From contig OZ018413.1 in assembly GCA_963969595.1 (NCBI GenBank), positions 16,543,711 to 16,607,710 of the forward strand: a DNA stretch of 64,000 bases, read 5' to 3'. A model generated the notes under the pieces. The model worked only from the letters and a program-made list of their open reading frames with translations. It was not told the DNA's origin and did not search any database. Below are positions 51,816-63,738 of this stretch, one piece after another (the first letter of the stretch is position 1; each line of letters starts with the position of its first letter). This DNA is from Neckera pumila (lineage: Eukaryota; Streptophyta; Bryopsida; Hypnales; Neckeraceae). The translations under genes were made by a program, and so were the position numbers.

Positions 51816-52020
51816 TCGGCAGTCCGAGCAATTTGGGCATCTTTTGGGTACCTTTTGCAAAAAATGCTCATCAACTTTTGAAATTTGGCATGTATGTAAC
51901 TCATAAAATATGGAATTCAATTATAAAAACAAATTTTTTTCTCAAATCATAAACTAAGAGGAGTCAAATTTTATTAGCTATGTTGGGATGGCTTCAAGTA
52001 TAAACATTTTCTTCTACTTC

Positions 52021-52320
52021 CATTACAAGAATTTTCAGCCCTCCGAAGGGCTGTTTCAAATTGACATGCCAAGCTATTTCCAAGCTTGGCATGTCAATCT
52101 AAAAAAATTCCCCCGGTGAGTAGTTAATTTTTTGTTTTTGTTTTTGTTTTTTTTAATAAACTTTTAACTTGTAAAACTCGGTTCCTATGCCACTATCACT
52201 GCAATTTTAGCTGTGTGGGAGTAGGGGAAAAATGAATTCTTCAGCCCCGAAAAAATCAAATTCAAGGTACTTCGGTGGGCTGTGGAGTAGCCCTCCGGAA
52301 GCCTGAAATTTTTTCTAATG
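52021..52320. mobile_element. Foldback element with CATTAGA-type ends, copy 1
   Basis: Starts CATTACAAGAATTTTCAGCC and ends GAAATTTTTTCTAATG with imperfect inverted arms. It has an inner perfect hairpin: TTGACATGCCAAGCT (52061-52075), seven-base loop, AGCTTGGCATGTCAA (52083-52097). 300 bp, homologous to 55757-56120. Confidence 0.7.
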
Positions 52321-53460
52321 AAGCCCTACTACCTTGCAATATGTTAAATCAAAGTTCTTGAAAATTTTCCACATACCGTATTCCAAATTTTTATCTCTAA
52401 TTTTTACTTTTTAGATTTCAAATAAAAATTTCCTCATTGCACAAGAAATCTTCAAAAAAATGACTAGTGTATTGCCAAGGCACTTAACTTCTTTACATTG
52501 TAGGTTGATTTAGAGTAAGTTAGACTCTATATTTGCTTCTAAAACTTTTCATAAAAATGAAAAATTATACCTAATCTAACATCATATACGTATAAATGGC
52601 CAGAATCTTCATCTTTGTATAGAGCAAAAAATTTACTCTAAGAGGGCTTGAAGTTTGCTAGCTGTATTTTACAAAAACAAAAAAAAGTTATTTTCCTTAC
52701 TTCAAACATTATAATATTTCAATCCATTTGGTCAAACAGGATGAAAGTTTTTCCACACATGCCTTACCGGTTTGATACACTTTTGTGTGGTTGAAATCCA
52801 AAAAAGGTAATAAATATTTTATTTTGGACAATGCATAAAAAATGGGCAGTTTTGGACTTTTCTACTTTCAAAAAACCCTTTGTCCTTTAGAAATTAATAT
52901 TAAATTTACCACGAAACACTTCAAAATCTCCATTGAAACTATCCAATAAACCTTCTATTTAACATGAGTGTGTTTAACATTTATAACTTCAAAGAATGAG
53001 GTTAAACAAATTATATTAAACTCTTTCCTCACATTGTATAGTTATTAGTTTGTTGAACCTACTAAGGTAATTAGATAAACCTCCTTGTTAGTGCAATGTG
53101 ACATTTTCTACCACTTATGATCAATGCCTTACGTTTACACTTAATTCTTTTTATATATACACTACTAGTATTGTGGCACAATTTCAATCAATCAACCTTC
53201 ATTGTAGATTTTCCTTGACTATGTCCATTTTATCATCTACATGAAATTATCTGTCCACATCTATATTCATCGTGCTATGAAAAATTTGCACAGCCTTTGT
53301 TTGTTAAGGCTATTTTATAAATAAAAATTCCTACTACACGACGTTTTTCTATATCCTAATTTTTATATAATAGAATATATCTATATATAACATTTCATGA
53401 ACCCTATAGTAGCCCTACATATTATATAAAATTTCTCTACTTTGAATTATTTGGACCCTA
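52321..53460. other. AT-rich spacer, nothing recognised
   Basis: No coding region or delimitable repeat was seen. Phrases such as GGACTTTTC and AATGGGCAG suggest old transposon DNA. Confidence 0.3.
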
Positions 53461-53468
53461 TATATCTT

Positions 53469-54290
53469 TTAATTCACGTAGTTTTCTAAAAGACCAACAG
53501 TGATCTCCTCGAGAACAGAAGCCTCATTGTCCCTCACACCAATCTCGATGAGATTCATCAATTCTACATCTTTGTTGCTCCAAGCCGAAGGCAACTTGAT
53601 CACCATCAATAATAGAAGAGAAGGCATCAGCATTTGAATCTCATTATTCTCTACTATCAATCATTTGGCTTAAGGAAAATATGAATATTAAGCATATTCA
53701 TCACTCAAAGGCGGAGGCAAGTTCCCATTGTCCCTATGAAATTGGCTTTAGTGTTCTTTTTCTCTACCAATTCAACCTCAAAGAAATCCAAATATTGCAC
53801 ATCCTCATCATTCATCTCTAAGAATAATCTTGCATTGGGCTTAAGTCAGAGGCATTAGTGGATCAGAAGACATTAGCATGAATGATCCATTGGACGGTTG
53901 GTAGCTTCTATCTTCAAAGCTACGAGAAGCATTTGGGAATGACTTAGGTATATCCTATTTCTAGCGATAGGGGGTTGACCTCTTCTAAGATGAGGTGTGC
54001 ACCAAGCACCTTTCTTCACCAGTCCCCAACAATTACATTTGAAACTATTTTCTACAACTTATGCATTTGAAGCACGGTTGCAAGAGGTTGTTATTGTTAT
54101 AGTACTTGAAGAGTGCATTGTTGGCCTTACAACAATGGCGACATTGACACAACATACTCTTTAGCTCCACGGGAGGCTCACTAATCTTCTTGGCATAGGT
54201 CTTGCCCTGCAAGAGACTATATGACCCCAATGTGAAGAATTTGTGGCAATGATGGCATTGGTACCGTGGCTGGTCCACCTTCTTATTGTC
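53469..54290 (-). pseudogene. Dof-type zinc-finger gene remnant
   Basis: The minus-strand stretch 54278-54045 encodes CRHCCKANNALFKYYNNN followed by LLQPCFKCISCRK. This lines up with the Dof domain, whose consensus is a C-x2-C-x21-C-x2-C finger with YYNN and QP near its middle; here one residue is inserted. Stops follow directly. After them, other frames give basic KKGAWC-like and LRRG pieces and an acidic tail (NDEDVQYLDFFEVELVEKK near 53800). Dof proteins are plant-specific transcription factors. Resemblance was judged by eye and the rest of the gene is not readable. Confidence 0.45.
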
Positions 54291-54291
54291 A

Positions 54292-54458
54292 AAGTGAGGT
54301 AAACTACCTCATTACCGGCAAAATGGGAGCAAGCCCATTGTGGGCAAAATTGTAATGGAGGTGTACATTCAAGTTGTAAAATGTACGTCACCATTATAAT
54401 TTTGCCTACAATGGGGTTTTCTCCCATTTTACCTGTAATGGGGTAGTTTACCTTACTT
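54292..54458. mobile_element. Palindromic MITE beside the Dof-like remnant
   Basis: AAGTGAGGTAAACTAC at the left is mirrored by GTAGTTTACCTTACTT at the right. The arms continue through CATTAC.GG.AAAATGGGAG and GGCAAAATTGTAATGG and close on ACATTCAAGTTGTAAAATGT. 167 bp with near-complete self-complementarity. Superfamily unassigned. Confidence 0.65.
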
Positions 54459-54648
54459 GAATAAGCTCTCGATGGATTCAACCCCACAATGATAGCAAGA
54501 AACAACAACTTTGGTGCAAGGATTTCCTATGTAGAAGCAATTGTAACTAAGTGAGATGCAAAGGCAATCAAGTAACAAAAGAATGAAGCTAGCTACTAAT
54601 TCTCCGTATCTCATCATCGTGTTATAGGGTTCTTTGTGATGCTTTACT

Positions 54649-54909
54649 TTGCAAGAGATTGAGCTGTTGCAGAGCCAAAGCAGCACGAGCACATTTGCAA
54701 GTTTCTTCCCTCCCAACCGCGAACAGAGTTTTTTCCCAACCATGTTGGGAATGGGTGATGGCTACATGGGCACGGCCCAAGACGCAGCAAGGATTTGGCG
54801 TCTCAAGAAGAAGCGTGAAGTGGAGCGCCAGCAGATTCGGGACCTGAAGAAGAAATCGATCCGCAAAGGGACAATTCGATCCCAAGGCTACAGCTTTTGG
54901 GGGATTTGA
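54649..54909 (+). CDS. Short basic, helical protein, conserved-looking
   Basis: An 86-codon frame. The C-terminal half, GMGDGYMGTAQDAARIWRLK then KKREVERQQIRDLKKKSI, is a charged helix typical of a small family of plant proteins that I recall having a GYxGTAQDA motif; no function is known to me. The first 30 residues (Ser/Thr/Phe-rich) may be leader read-through, with Met at about residue 32-35 (MLGMGDGY) as a likelier start. No introns. It sits in transposon-rich DNA, so it could be a retrocopy. Antisense open frames here are by-products. Confidence 0.45.
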   Translation: MQEIELLQSQSSTSTFASFFPPNREQSFFPTMLGMGDGYMGTAQDAARIWRLKKKREVERQQIRDLKKKSIRKGTIRSQGYSFWGI

Positions 54910-55110
54910 CAAAACCTAGTATTTATGGATTTCCTCATCATCTAATTCTATGGGAGCCAAGATGATGTAAAGCCATACATGAGTGTAGTAAAGCTCCTTC
55001 AATGGAGCGCACTTCTACTCATAATCCGGAATATTGGCAAAACTTGTTAAATGACACCACAACAAGAGGAGCTCCCTCCCCTGCAAAAGACACATGTCCA
55101 TTTCCTGGTA

Positions 55111-55295
55111 TAGTAGAACCTCCTTAATCCAAAATTCTCTAAACCAATAAAGCTTTGTCAGGAAGTATTCATTGTCGGTCCCAACTTAACAATGTGAACC
55201 ACATATGGACATCATGACCCTCCTTAATGTCATAACCTCTCTAATGCAATGTATCCGACCCATCTCAACTCTATTACTTTAGAGAGGTTCTATTG
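55111..55295. mobile_element. Tc1/mariner (pogo/Lemi-like) MITE
   Basis: Inverted ends TAGTAGAACCTCCTTAAT and CAATAGAACCTCTCTAAA (as read inward from the right) lie between TA dinucleotides. AGTAGAACCTCTNTAA is the end sequence of plant pogo-like MITEs as I recall. 185 bp, no ORF. Confidence 0.6.
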
Positions 55296-55756
55296 TACTT
55301 GACACTAGGTCCCCCTCCTCGTTCATCATATTACCATTAACAAAGAGATGTGTAGTTTCATCCTAATCCCTGCAAAACCTCCGCATCTGCACACATTCAG
55401 TTGCTTCTGTAATCCAGACCTCACAATCTCAATTCTACAAAGCTGTAGCCCTCTGAGGCTTAGCATACATCACGGTCAAAAATGGGATATAACATTCACG
55501 TCGTGTTTGCCAATTTCCAAATGAATCACTGAAAGTAGGGTTTTGGTAGACCCTAATGCCCAAACCGAAAAAACAAAGTGCTAGCAAACCATTGACCTTG
55601 CAATTTCAATCACCAACAAATGAAAAAATCCACAACTTGAGTTGTCACCCTCAAACTTGGGTCCATCAGACAAATTGAATCATAGAGCACCCAAGAGCTT
55701 CATCGCAATAGAAAGTACCATTGTGTGTACCCAGCTTTTTCCTCATCTTACCAACG

Positions 55757-56120
55757 CATTAGAGCAAAAAGCAGCCCTCTAGAGGGCGGTTCCAGATTGA
55801 CATGCCAAGCTATTTCAAACTTGGCCTATCAGTCTCAAAATGAACCCCAGTGAGTAGTCAGCCTACTCGCCAAAACAGTCAGCTTTTGTACTTTTTAAAA
55901 ATAAAAATAAAATATTTTTTTTAAGATTAAATTGTATTTTTTTTTTTTTAAATTAATTAAATTTTTACTCGTAAATCTGGGTTATTGCGCCACTATCACT
56001 ACAATTTCTATTGTATGGAAGTAGGAGAAAAATGCATTTTTCAGCCCTGGAAAATGAAATTCCAGAGTACTTCAAAGGACTGTGGAGCATCCCTCCGGAG
56101 GCTCGAAATTTTCTCTAATG
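55757..56120. mobile_element. Foldback element with CATTAGA-type ends, copy 2
   Basis: Starts CATTAGAGCAAAAAGCAGCC and ends GAAATTTTCTCTAATG. It shares with copy 1 GCAGCCCTC, TTGACATGCCAAGCTATTTC, GTGAGTAGT, GCGCCACTATCACT.CAATTT, GGAAGTAGG and CTGTGGAG..CCCTCCGGA. The inner hairpin is degraded here and the middle has long A/T runs. Confidence 0.7.
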
Positions 56121-56685
56121 CCCCTCCTGGACCCCATCTCTCTCGCACAACACTGAAACTCCAATATGAGAACCAGCACCAGCTAGGAGCTTCTTGATTG
56201 ATGACAATGCCAACATTTATTCAACAATTTGCAACTCCCAATCGGCTTGCCTGAAGAATTGAAGTGACCTCCTCGAGAGATCATGATCGAGCTCTGAAAC
56301 TTCTCTGTCAAATTTTCAATCCAATTTCTCAAAAGCTGGCGCAACTGTTCGGAGACGGATCAAGGTTTGTAAAAATGTCCAAATAAGAAACCATAGTCTC
56401 AATGCAAGAGAGTTTCACTATTGTGGCATGTTTCAATTAGTTAATCCTTAAAAGACGCATCCCCATGATCAAGGTAGCCACCAAAATGCTTGGAATATTC
56501 AGAATCAATAGGTGCATTCTTTATTTCTATGGTGAACAATTATCAAGTCCGATCCATTGGCCACTTTTCGGCCTCAAAATGCTTAGATAATGGATCATCT
56601 TTGTTTCTATGGTGGACAATTATCAAGTTATCCATTGGCCACTATTCGGCGTCAACGTCCTCTAAGGATTAAGGAGAGTCATTAA

Positions 56686-56812
56686 CATTAGATGAGATTT
56701 GGGGGTCTTAAAAGGCTCTGAGTTCCCCTGCTGTCTGCTGCGTTCCCAGACTACAGGAACGCAGCAACAACAGCTGGTTGACGTGGTCGAGCGATTGCCA
56801 CGTCATTTTTTG

Positions 56813-56845
<33 letters not shown>

Positions 56846-56999
56846 CTTAAAATGATATTTTGGTAAAATTCTTTTTTTTTTTTTTTTTTTTTTTGAAAAT
56901 AAAAAATTCTGACACACCCGTACCGGTATTCATTGAATCTGGGCAGATCAGGGAATAGGCTTGAAATGGCCCTCCAAGACCCCCAAATATCATCTAATG
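56686..56999. mobile_element. Foldback element with CATTAGA ends, poly(A) and poly(T) arms
   Basis: Starts CATTAGATGAGATTTGGGGG and is inverted at the right as CCCCCAAATATCATCTAATG. Inside are TGCTGCGTTCC/GGAACGCAGCA, TGACGTGG/CCACGTCA, and facing runs of about 29 A (56814-56842) and 23 T (56872-56894). It has the same CATTAGA terminus as the elements at 52021 and 55757 but a different interior. Confidence 0.7.
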
Positions 57000-58621
57000 G
57001 ATTGATAATGCTCACTGCTAGCTTGTAAAAATTTGCAACGAAGAGTGTATGAAGTAGAAATTTCATTAGTATATCAATGAAAGAAACGTGAGAGAAATCT
57101 CTACTACTACCAACCAGTGACTTAGTGAGTGCGGATCCACCTAACCTAATCTAAATGCAAAAGAGTTTTGCTGTTGTGGCATGTTTTGATTGGTTAAGCA
57201 ATCAAAGAAGTCAAACAGCTCAACTTTCCTATATTGAGATTATGTTGAGTAATTGCAAAGTAGGCTAAATCATCAAAAATAATCCAAGATCAACGCCACC
57301 CATAGCTTAGTAGGTCTGAACTGGCAATTATTTTTTATAACTTATCCTGCTTTACAATTACCTAGTCCAACTTGATTGGTCACTTGAACTTGAGCAAGTG
57401 TTGACGGCTCGCCTCTCCTACAAAATCTACAAAGTTTGGGCTTCTACCAAATGTCTCTCTTTGTGTAGATTCTGCTGAATTCTTAACCCTACATTTGCCT
57501 AACTCTTTTTTTGAATATTTGTTTATATCTTTGTATAGATATATTATTTATCTACATGACATTGATTTAGTCATAAAGAATGATTTTTCTCAAATGATTA
57601 AAGTATTGATTGGGATGAATGAGAAGGTATTTGAACTACTTATAACACTATTGTAGACACTTGGATGAGCAAAATCAATTTAGGATATATTTGGGTATAA
57701 TTTAGCTTATCTCTTCATAAAAGCATTTTGTGTATCTGAATTCCATCAAATTGGTAATAAAAAAAAATGAAGATTTTAATTTATTATAGAAGATTTCCAT
57801 GACCACACAGTCAATGTTATTTCTGAGCTCAATTTAGCCTTCTAATTAATATTTGACTTTCAATCTCATGTTTGTATTGCATGAAAAATCTGTATTATTT
57901 TTTGAAACTTTGTCAGTGTTATAACTTTTGAAGTAAAAAGTGAAAGCAAATTGATAAATATGTTAAGGGCGGATCCTACATTACATTACACAATTGGATA
58001 CCTTGGTAAATGTCAATACTGTCTAGATTTCAACAATTTGCAACAGAAATAGCTTGAATTTTGAAATTTATGTAACTTAAATCAGACTACAATCAACTTC
58101 TCAAACATTAATTATGCCAATCGTTGCAACGCTAGTCAATCCAACAATTTCTAATCAAGAATCATGCCAAAGACAAACTAGAAATTTTCAAACAGGGTTG
58201 AAATACAATTTATGCTTCTACCTCTACAATTACCAAAATCAGAGACTGTCTCCAAAGCCAGTCGCCTTGTATTTTATTACAAATCCATTTCGTGCTCTGT
58301 TCATCCTAGCAGGTCGCAGAGTACAGTGAGATGCAGTAGAAAGCTTCATCTGAGCTTATCACAGGTCTACAACCTCCAAAGCCCATCTATCTCTATCTCT
58401 TTCGTCAATCTCACATCTGGAAGTTCGATGTCCTCATATATCCTACACAATGAGCTCCACCACAGAAAATCTTTATCATAATAACAAGCAGATAAGCTAT
58501 GAGAGGCTTCATCTCTATAGCACTGGCTTGCTTATCGAGTACCTTCCGTGCGTGTAGCTTTTGCCAATCCAAAGCCTCCTCCCCTTTGGTCCTCAGCCAA
58601 ATAACCATTGAGACTGACGTC
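57000..58621. other. Spacer downstream of the ABCB gene, no gene seen
   Basis: AT-rich. 57482-57600 shares TTAACCCTACATTTG opening and CTTTGTATAGATATATTA with 21705-21830. The last 200 bases before 58622 are probably the 3' untranslated region of the ABCB gene. Confidence 0.35.
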
Positions 58622-61600
58622 TCAGCGTAAGGCAGTCTGAAGGCGGACAAGCGAGTAGTAAGCACTGCTTTCGCCTTTACTCATGAGCTGATCGTGGGAG
58701 CCTTGCTCCAGAATCACTCCATCTTGCATGACAGCTATCGTGTCCGCACTGGCAATGGTAGATAATCTGCGCACACCATCAACAACATATATTCACATAA
58801 TCCACTAAAACCAGAGATGTACAGTACTGCCTAGCATTTAATATCCAGTTTCAATGCACTGCAACTTCCCTCAAAGACCCTAGAAGAGAGTAACTCTGAT
58901 CCTGCGACCAGCATGAATATTGATCTGTTGAGGTACAGGCAATGCAGACCTAGACAGCTAGTACTGTCCTCGAGGCCATCTTTAAAAGGCAAACTCTATG
59001 AGCACAGAAAAACTTTGAACATGAGGCCAAGGTATTGGAGGGTAGGTTCACTAACTAGGCCAAGCAGACTTTGTAGGAAGTACTACTCTTCATGGATCCT
59101 GTTAACGGGGTAGACTCCATGACAACGGACAAGAGACAACATATTTAAAAATAGAAACGTTCAATAATTCAACATCTAGTTCAATTCATTACAAAATTCT
59201 ACTTCCTCACAGACACCAAAAGAAGAAAAACTCTTGAACATGAGACCGGGGTCAATGAAGAGTCTATTAGAGGGTATGTCCGCTGCCTAGACCATGCGGA
59301 CTTAGCTAGCAAGTACTACCCTGGATGCCTCCACTCAAAGGTAGATCGTAGACTCTATAACCACAGGCAGCAGTCATCATCCTCTAAAAAATGGCGACTA
59401 GCATAAGATTCAGGTTACCCTATATATTCAAACGAGCTCGCAATTTTAAATTGGTACTAGTATCGTTCGGAAGTGACTCTCACCTGTGCGCAACAACAAC
59501 AGTGGTTCGGCCAACCATCATGCGGTCCAGTGCATCTTGGACAACACGCTCCGATTCAGCGTCCAAGGCACTAGTTGCCTCATCCAGGAGTAAAATCGCT
59601 GGATTCTTCAGGATAGCACGCGCAAGGGCAATGCGTTGCTTCTGCCCACCTGACAGTTGAAGCCCTCGTTCCCCCGCAAAAGTGTCGTATCCTTTTGGTA
59701 GAGCACTGAAATTGAAGTATGGACAAGAATTTGTCAAAATAGCTCTATCTCAAACGAAAGTTGTTCAAATCATTTGTACTCTACACTTAACACTCAGACC
59801 TCTTTATTATGACCGCTTCTAAACTGACATTCTATAATGTCTTGCACCCTTGTCACGTTGTCATTGGCTGTAGCAAACTTGTCACACATTCACGCTACAT
59901 TATTGTGAAATAGTTGGGACTCCAGGTGGTAAGATTACAGAGATTTCATAGCAGACCTGAAGTAAGAAATCCAGTATATACTGTAAGTTAGAGTTTCTTC
60001 CTGCGGGTCCCATAATTTGAAGACCCTTTTGGGGTAGACACAAGGAGGGTTCGTGATAAGACAGGAATGGCTGTTGACCAATTCCTCGGGGTCTAATAAA
60101 ATAATAACAAAAAAAGGGGTGCCTGAGGATGATATCATTGACTGTTGCAAATACACTAGGGGTCTCGATACATAAGAAATAGAAGCCTTTCTGTTAGATT
60201 CAATACCCTACGGAACTCTGCGTCTGCATAACAAGCCCTCTGCTCTACTGTCCCAACGTTTTTCATTGTGATCCAAGAAAAAGAGTTCAAAAGAAGTCAC
60301 CTGATGAAATTATGAGCGTTAGCAGCCACCGCGGCTTCGGTGATTTCAGCTTCGGTTGCGTCAGGCTTGGCATAAGCAATGTTTTCACTAAGAGTGCCAG
60401 CAAAGAGAGTAGGCTCTTGGCTGACCAGACCAATATGGCGCCGCAGAGATTGCAAGTTCAAGGTTTTGATATCTCTCCCATCAATCAGCACCTTGCCTTT
60501 AACAGGATCATAAAATCTCTCAATCAACCCGATGATGGTACTCTTCCCACTCCCACTCTGGCCAACCATGGCAACCGTCTGACCCACACGAATAGATAGA
60601 TTAAAGTTCTTAAAAATCACCACATCTGGCCGCGCCGGATACACAAACTGAATATTCTGCAGCTCAATGTGACCCTCCACCTTGTCCACCATTTCCGCGC
60701 TTTTCTTTTCAGCGTCAATCTCTGTGCGGCGATCGAGGATGCCGAACACAGAAGCAATAGCCTGGGAGCCCTTTGCAAGATCAGGAGCCAGAGCACCAGC
60801 ATCCGCTAACACGCGCCCCGTACTAATAAGAACAAAGAAAGTCTTGAGCACCTCTTCGAAAGAAACTTCTCCAGCTCCAGCCAGTTTTGCACCATACCAG
60901 TAGTCCAGTCCCCAGGATGCGTACAAAAAGAAGTTCGCGGCACCGAGACCAAGGCCTGCAACTTGCGCTCTCTTGAAAGCCTCTTTCTTTGGTCCCTCCA
61001 GCTTTGCTTCAAAGAGTTTCAGCACCTAGCATTGCATTGCAATTCCAAAGCAAATGATCAGGTACTTGTGTGCTACATCATGATCATGATTATAGGTTTT
61101 ACCTTGGAGCAAAAATTGTGAAGGTGGAGGAGTAGATTTACCTTGTCCTGGGAAGAAAAGGCAGTGACAGTGCGATGTTGCGATACGGCTTCACTTGCAA
61201 CTTGAGCTCCTTCGTGTTGCGCTTTTGCCGTATGCTTCGCGAAGCCTGTGAGGATGATCTTCTTGGCGTACAGGGATATGATGATAAGGGGCTGTATGGA
61301 TATCACCACCAATGCCAACTTCCACGACAAGCTCAAACCGATGCCAAAACTCACAATGATAGCGCTTGCAGTTTGAACGATGAGCGAGATCCGATCACCC
61401 ACCAGCGCCCTCACCTGCAAATCTCAGTTAGTCACAGAGGAAACATACCAGAGAGATACCAGAGTGGTGTCGGAGAGATGCAAGTGAAATATATCAAAAA
61501 CATATCAGAGAAGTAGCAGAGGTGCATATCATTCTAGAGTAGCATGCAGCTTGCACCCTATCCACTCTAGCACAAAAAAATCTGGAGCATAGAAATTCAC

Positions 61601-63738
61601 TCAACCCTATCTAATGGCCTCAGAAACATGGGATCTTCGCCACAGGTGTTCAGATCTTGACATGCCCACTTCGATGAGCACAATGAGAGAAAGAACTCTG
61701 AGTGGTTATTAGACCGCGTACTTTCAGAGTCTGCTCGTTCAGGGTCCGACGTAAAGATAAGTAAACAACACAAGAAATTCTCAAGAATCACAGGAATGTG
61801 AGAATTATCATGAGAGAGGGTTGGGTGCATTCAAAAACTTTCCCACGTTCAAAGCAATTTATTCTATTGCCAGGCAAGCAAACACTATGAGATGTGCCCA
61901 CACGCAAACATGACGAAAGGAAATATATAAAAACCATGTGAACCAGAGGTATGAAAAACGCGTACCATGTTAGAATCAGAGGCGAGGCGAGAACAAACGG
62001 CGCCACTCGCATTCTCATCACGATCATACCACCCAACCTCAAAGCGCAACACATTCCTCAACATGTTAACGCGAATCCGTTTCGTGAGGTATTCGCCCAT
62101 CACCGCAAAGTTGTAATGCTGCAGAATGTTGACAACAAAAGCTGCCACCGCCAAGCCACAGAAAACGCCAGCATAGATCTTCACATCCCTCTTCATCTTG
62201 CTGGGCGTGTCGTAGAAAACCGCCAGCATATCCCCCAAGAAGTAGGCGTAAAACGGTTGCACAAACCCAAACGCAATGGCGCCCGAGAGGCCCAAGATGG
62301 CTTGTTTCCACTCCGGCTTGTTGAGCGCCAGGAGTCGCCGAAACGACGGCGTGGAAGGCTTCCCCTTCAAGCTCTTCTCCACTGGCACTCCCGAGTTGCT
62401 ATTTGAGCTTTTCGAGGTGGTCAATCTGGATTCTTCAAAGGATTTGCGCCCCGAGGACGAGACGCTGCGGCGAGATGCGTTGCTGATGCGAGAAATGGCG
62501 TCGAATTTGGGAGTTTCAGCAGTGATGTCTGCTTCGGCTTCCTGGTGAGCTTGCTGGAGCTGGACGAGCGCTGCAAACGCGCCCTGCTCGCCCTTGGCCA
62601 TGAGCTCCTCGTGAGTCCCCATTTCCACCACTTTGCCGTATTGGATGACGGCAATCAAGTCTGCGTTTCGGATGGTGGAGAGACGGTGGGCGACGACGAC
62701 GGTGGTGCGGCCCTCCGCGGCGCGCTCCAGAGCTGCTTGCACCACTTTCTCCGACTCGGCGTCTAACGCGCTCGTCGCTTCGTCCAGGAGCATCACTGGC
62801 GGGTTTTTGAGAAGCGCTCGCGCAATAGCGATGCGTTGCTTCTGCCCACCGGACATTTGCACGCCGCGCTCGCCCACTTGGGTGTCGAAGCCCTGCGGGA
62901 GCTGCGTAACGAAGTTGAAGGCGTTTGCAGATTTTGCAGCGGCAAAAATCTCCTCGTCGGACGCGCCGTCTTTGCCGTAAAGGATGTTCTCCTTGATGGA
63001 CGTGGCGAAGAGAGCGGGCTCCTGACTCACTAAACCTATCTGGCGTCGCAGCCATTTGAGCTGGAGCTCTTTGATGTTGGTGCCGTCGATGAGAACCTCC
63101 CCGGACAGAGGGTCGTAAAACCTCTCTAGGAGAGCAATCACTGTTGATTTGCCGGACCCGCTCTGACCTACGAGCGCTACAGTCTTGCCTGCCAACATTC
63201 ACATACAACACAGTGATTGGAAAAAATTCACGTCCAGTAACGACCACATAGACAAATGTCTACTACTCGGTACCTATCCATACTTTTGGCAAATCGCGCC
63301 GCACTTTCTCATACCTATTTACAACCGCTGTGTCTGTGAACATGAGCAATACTCTATGGAATGGGTCTCCTTGCATGATTCTCCTACAGACCGCACAAGC
63401 ATTACCTTCTGCATAATAAGATTCAGCCCTAATTGATTGCAGCCCTGGCCATCCCCAACCCTAAGATCAACATTAATTGCTCCTTCAGCCACTCACTCAT
63501 TCACTCACCTGCTGGAATCTTTATACTGAAATTCTGGAACACGGGTACATCTCCGCGAGACGGATACGAGAAATCCACGTCGCGAAGCTCCAGATCACCG
63601 ACAACCTTCTCCAGCGTCCTTCCCGTGATGTCATCCGCGTCGATGGGCGGCACTCGCGCTATGAGAGCAAAGATGCGAGTAGAAGCTGAAACACCTTGGG
63701 CAAACGCCTTGAAATTCGGCATCGCGTTCCCCAAAGCT
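58622..63738 (-). CDS. ABCB: ABCB-type full-size ABC transporter (P-glycoprotein/MDR like), 5' part outside the window
   Basis: Exons on the minus strand: 63738-63509, 63188-61966, 61414-61142, 61025-60301, 59705-59484 and 58766-58622, all GT-AG and phase-consistent. The visible protein starts just before the first nucleotide-binding domain. That domain has Walker [11 protein letters not shown]-loop VSQEPALF, signature MSGGQKQR, Walker [13 protein letters not shown] and AHRLSTI. A Ser-rich linker follows ([17 protein letters not shown]), then the second membrane domain (about 61966-62330, continuing in the next two exons) and a second domain with Walker [18 protein letters not shown] and [11 protein letters not shown]. 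The C-terminus is near [15 protein letters not shown] proteins pump organic substrates across the plasma membrane, auxin in some plant members; the substrate here is unknown. The first membrane domain is missing only because of the window edge. Confidence 0.95.

Noticed and set aside
62516..63247. 243-codon minus-strand frame, Arg-rich
   Set aside because: It is a frame-shifted shadow of the first nucleotide-binding domain exon of the ABCB gene.
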